DNA of 12,127 nucleotides from positions 1 through 12,127 of the forward strand of contig CAJXTH010000009.1 in NCBI GenBank assembly GCA_913060955.1, read 5' to 3'. Below, in pieces: positions 11,178-12,127 of the stretch. Numbering within the stretch: the first letter of the stretch is position 1; each line of letters begins with the position of its first letter. Under the pieces are notes generated by a model. The model did no database searches and was not told the origin of the DNA. It was given only the letters and a program-made list of their open reading frames with translations. A program made the translations under genes and the position numbers. This stretch comes from an uncultured bacterium. GTDB taxonomy: Bacteria; Patescibacteriota; Minisyncoccia; SW-4-49-11.

Positions 11178-11962
11178 TTTAAATTAACACTTAAAAACTT
11201 CTCCAGGTCAACGGCGTCTGACACTCTGTGGGTGGCGTACTGTTCGAGTTCAGGACATTCTTCTCCAACATACACTTTCATCACAGCATCGGTCTGAAAC
11301 AAGGCGATATCGTTGTATCCATTCCCAAAAACTGCTACTTGATCAAAGGTAAGTCCGAGAGACTCCAACAGGGTCCGCACTCCCCACCCTTTATCGGTAT
11401 TCGCCGGAGTAATTTCATGAGAACCCATATTGGAGGCTACTGTTCCAGTAAATCCTTCTGGAAGCCAAAGGGTTTCATTATGAACACCAATAACCATTCG
11501 AGATGGATTCCATGTATGAGATAATTCTTGGTACTGATCGATATCTGTTACCGTTGTTTGTGTAATCGGATCCAAAGAAGGGTTTAAGGGAAGGCTCGGT
11601 GTATAAAACACATAATCCTCTTCTGTTCCGGGATAGAATCCGATGAAGTCAGTTTCGTTACGAGTAATAATTTCTGGGATAGCGGCGAGGATATCGTTAC
11701 CGAGTGGAACAGATTGTTGGTATGATTCATAAATATCTCCAATACGTGCTCCATTTTCTAGTACCATAGGTGCATTTGGCAAAAACTGAGCGGCATATTT
11801 CCACATAAATTGCACAAAAGCATTCCCTGTGGCGGTAGTGACTAAGTATCCATCCCGCTGTAATTGTCGTAGCGTATTCTGAAGTTTTTTCGGTATAACT
11901 CGTTTTTCCAGAGTAAGCGTACCGTCCAGGTCGAAAATGAGTAGCTTAATGTTCTCCATCAT
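11174..11962 (-). CDS. HAD-superfamily hydrolase, Cof-type (IIB) phosphatase
   Basis: A 262-residue cytoplasmic phosphatase of the HAD superfamily. Motif I is IFDLDGTLT (9-17), with nucleophile D11 and acid/base D13. Motif II is the threonine in ATGN (T45). Motif III is the lysine in NTDKGWG (K191). Motif IV is FGNGYNDIALF (212-222). The large cap between motifs II and III (about 85-180) fits class IIB, which acts on sugar phosphates, nucleotides or similar small phosphoesters. The substrate cannot be read from the sequence. Motif IV normally has GD..ND, and here the first Asp is Asn214 while D218 is kept. The stop is TGA, which would be glycine in Gracilibacteria. No terminator follows, so transcripts may run into the next gene. 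An extended -10 lies upstream. The start is ATG ATG, and which one is used is open. Confidence 0.88.
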   Translation of the reverse strand: MMENIKLLIFDLDGTLTLEKRVIPKKLQNTLRQLQRDGYLVTTATGNAFVQFMWKYAAQFLPNAPMVLENGARIGDIYESYQQSVPLGNDILAAIPEIITRNETDFIGFYPGTEEDYVFYTPSLPLNPSLDPITQTTVTDIDQYQELSHTWNPSRMVIGVHNETLWLPEGFTGTVASNMGSHEITPANTDKGWGVRTLLESLGLTFDQVAVFGNGYNDIALFQTDAVMKVYVGEECPELEQYATHRVSDAVDLEKFLSVNLN

Positions 11963-11985
11963 ATCTGTTTCTTATCTTTGATTGT

Positions 11986-11994
11986 ATTGTAGCA
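11986..11994 (-). promoter_or_regulatory. Predicted extended -10 promoter of the HAD phosphatase
   Basis: The minus strand reads TGCTACAAT (11986-11994), an extended -10 with TACAAT matching 5 of 6 consensus bases. I see no clear -35. Transcription would start near 11979, about 16 bases before the ATG. Confidence 0.45.
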
Positions 11995-12077
11995 TATTGG
12001 TTTGTATATTTACTGTCATTCCTATTTTTTCACTGCCGATGGGATATGATTAACTCAAAGTTGTCTGATTTCTTTTG

Positions 12078-12122
12078 TCATTCTGAACTTTTAACGACCG
12101 AAGGTGGTTGTTTCAGAATCTT
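12078..12122. repeat. Palindromic repeat (REP-like), copy 2
   Basis: ATTCTGAA (12080-12087) pairs with TTCAGAAT (12112-12119). Inside it AACGACC (12093-12099) pairs with GGTGGTT (12103-12109), with one mismatch and a GAA loop. The borders GTC and CTT are the same as in the element at 4549-4576, although the stem sequence differs. It lies upstream of the HAD gene, and nothing else is clear in 11995-12127. Confidence 0.5.
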
Positions 12123-12127
12123 TGTAT

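Overview
The window reads as a chromosomal segment of a Candidate Phyla Radiation (Patescibacteria) bacterium, probably close to Microgenomates or Parcubacteria. This is inferred from protein architectures, not from a marker gene. The clues are an alanyl-tRNA synthetase reduced to 576 residues, a UvrC of 428 residues without its C-terminal helix-hairpin-helix domain, a membrane-anchored Clp-like AAA+ protein, and a 'baseplate J-like' membrane protein beside an FtsA/PilM-like ATPase. The standard code fits (TAA, TAG and TGA all look like stops). Arginine is mostly CGA, and most genes have no visible Shine-Dalgarno sequence. There is no CRISPR array, transposase or phage module.

Layout. From 1 to 4476 a minus-strand cluster reads right to left: alaS, an integral-membrane CTP-dependent lipid kinase-like gene (COG0170 type), an FtsA/PilM-like actin-fold ATPase, and a baseplate J-like anchored protein that runs off the left edge. 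Spacings are -16 to +15 bases, so this is probably one operon, with an extended -10 promoter near 4504. Positions 4477-4922 form the only long gap. It holds a palindromic repeat, a terminator-like hairpin and an unassigned transcription unit with a near-consensus promoter at the end of the clp-like gene. That unit carries a 79-codon ORF with questionable codon use and several inverted repeats, so it could be a small RNA or a small protein.

From 4923 to about 9222 a second minus-strand operon contains a PspC-domain protein, a LiaF-like membrane protein with a beta-rich exterior domain, a small conserved-looking membrane protein, and the 814-residue Clp-like ATPase. Gene gaps are 1 to 9 bases. 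I infer an envelope-stress or membrane-protein quality-control module. The ATPase has two N-terminal membrane helices, a degenerate first AAA+ site, altered pore loops and no visible ClpP-docking loop, so it is probably not an ordinary ClpP partner.

uvrC (9340-10626) is the only plus-strand gene. Its predicted promoter places the transcription start on the ATG, suggesting a leaderless mRNA. A dyad of two DnaA-box-like sequences overlaps that promoter. A bidirectional terminator at 10615-10649 serves uvrC and the convergent gene. From 10672 to 11962 the minus strand carries a small single-pass membrane protein with an unusually strong Shine-Dalgarno sequence and a HAD-superfamily (Cof-type) phosphatase. 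The right end holds another copy of the palindromic repeat type seen in the 4477-4922 gap.
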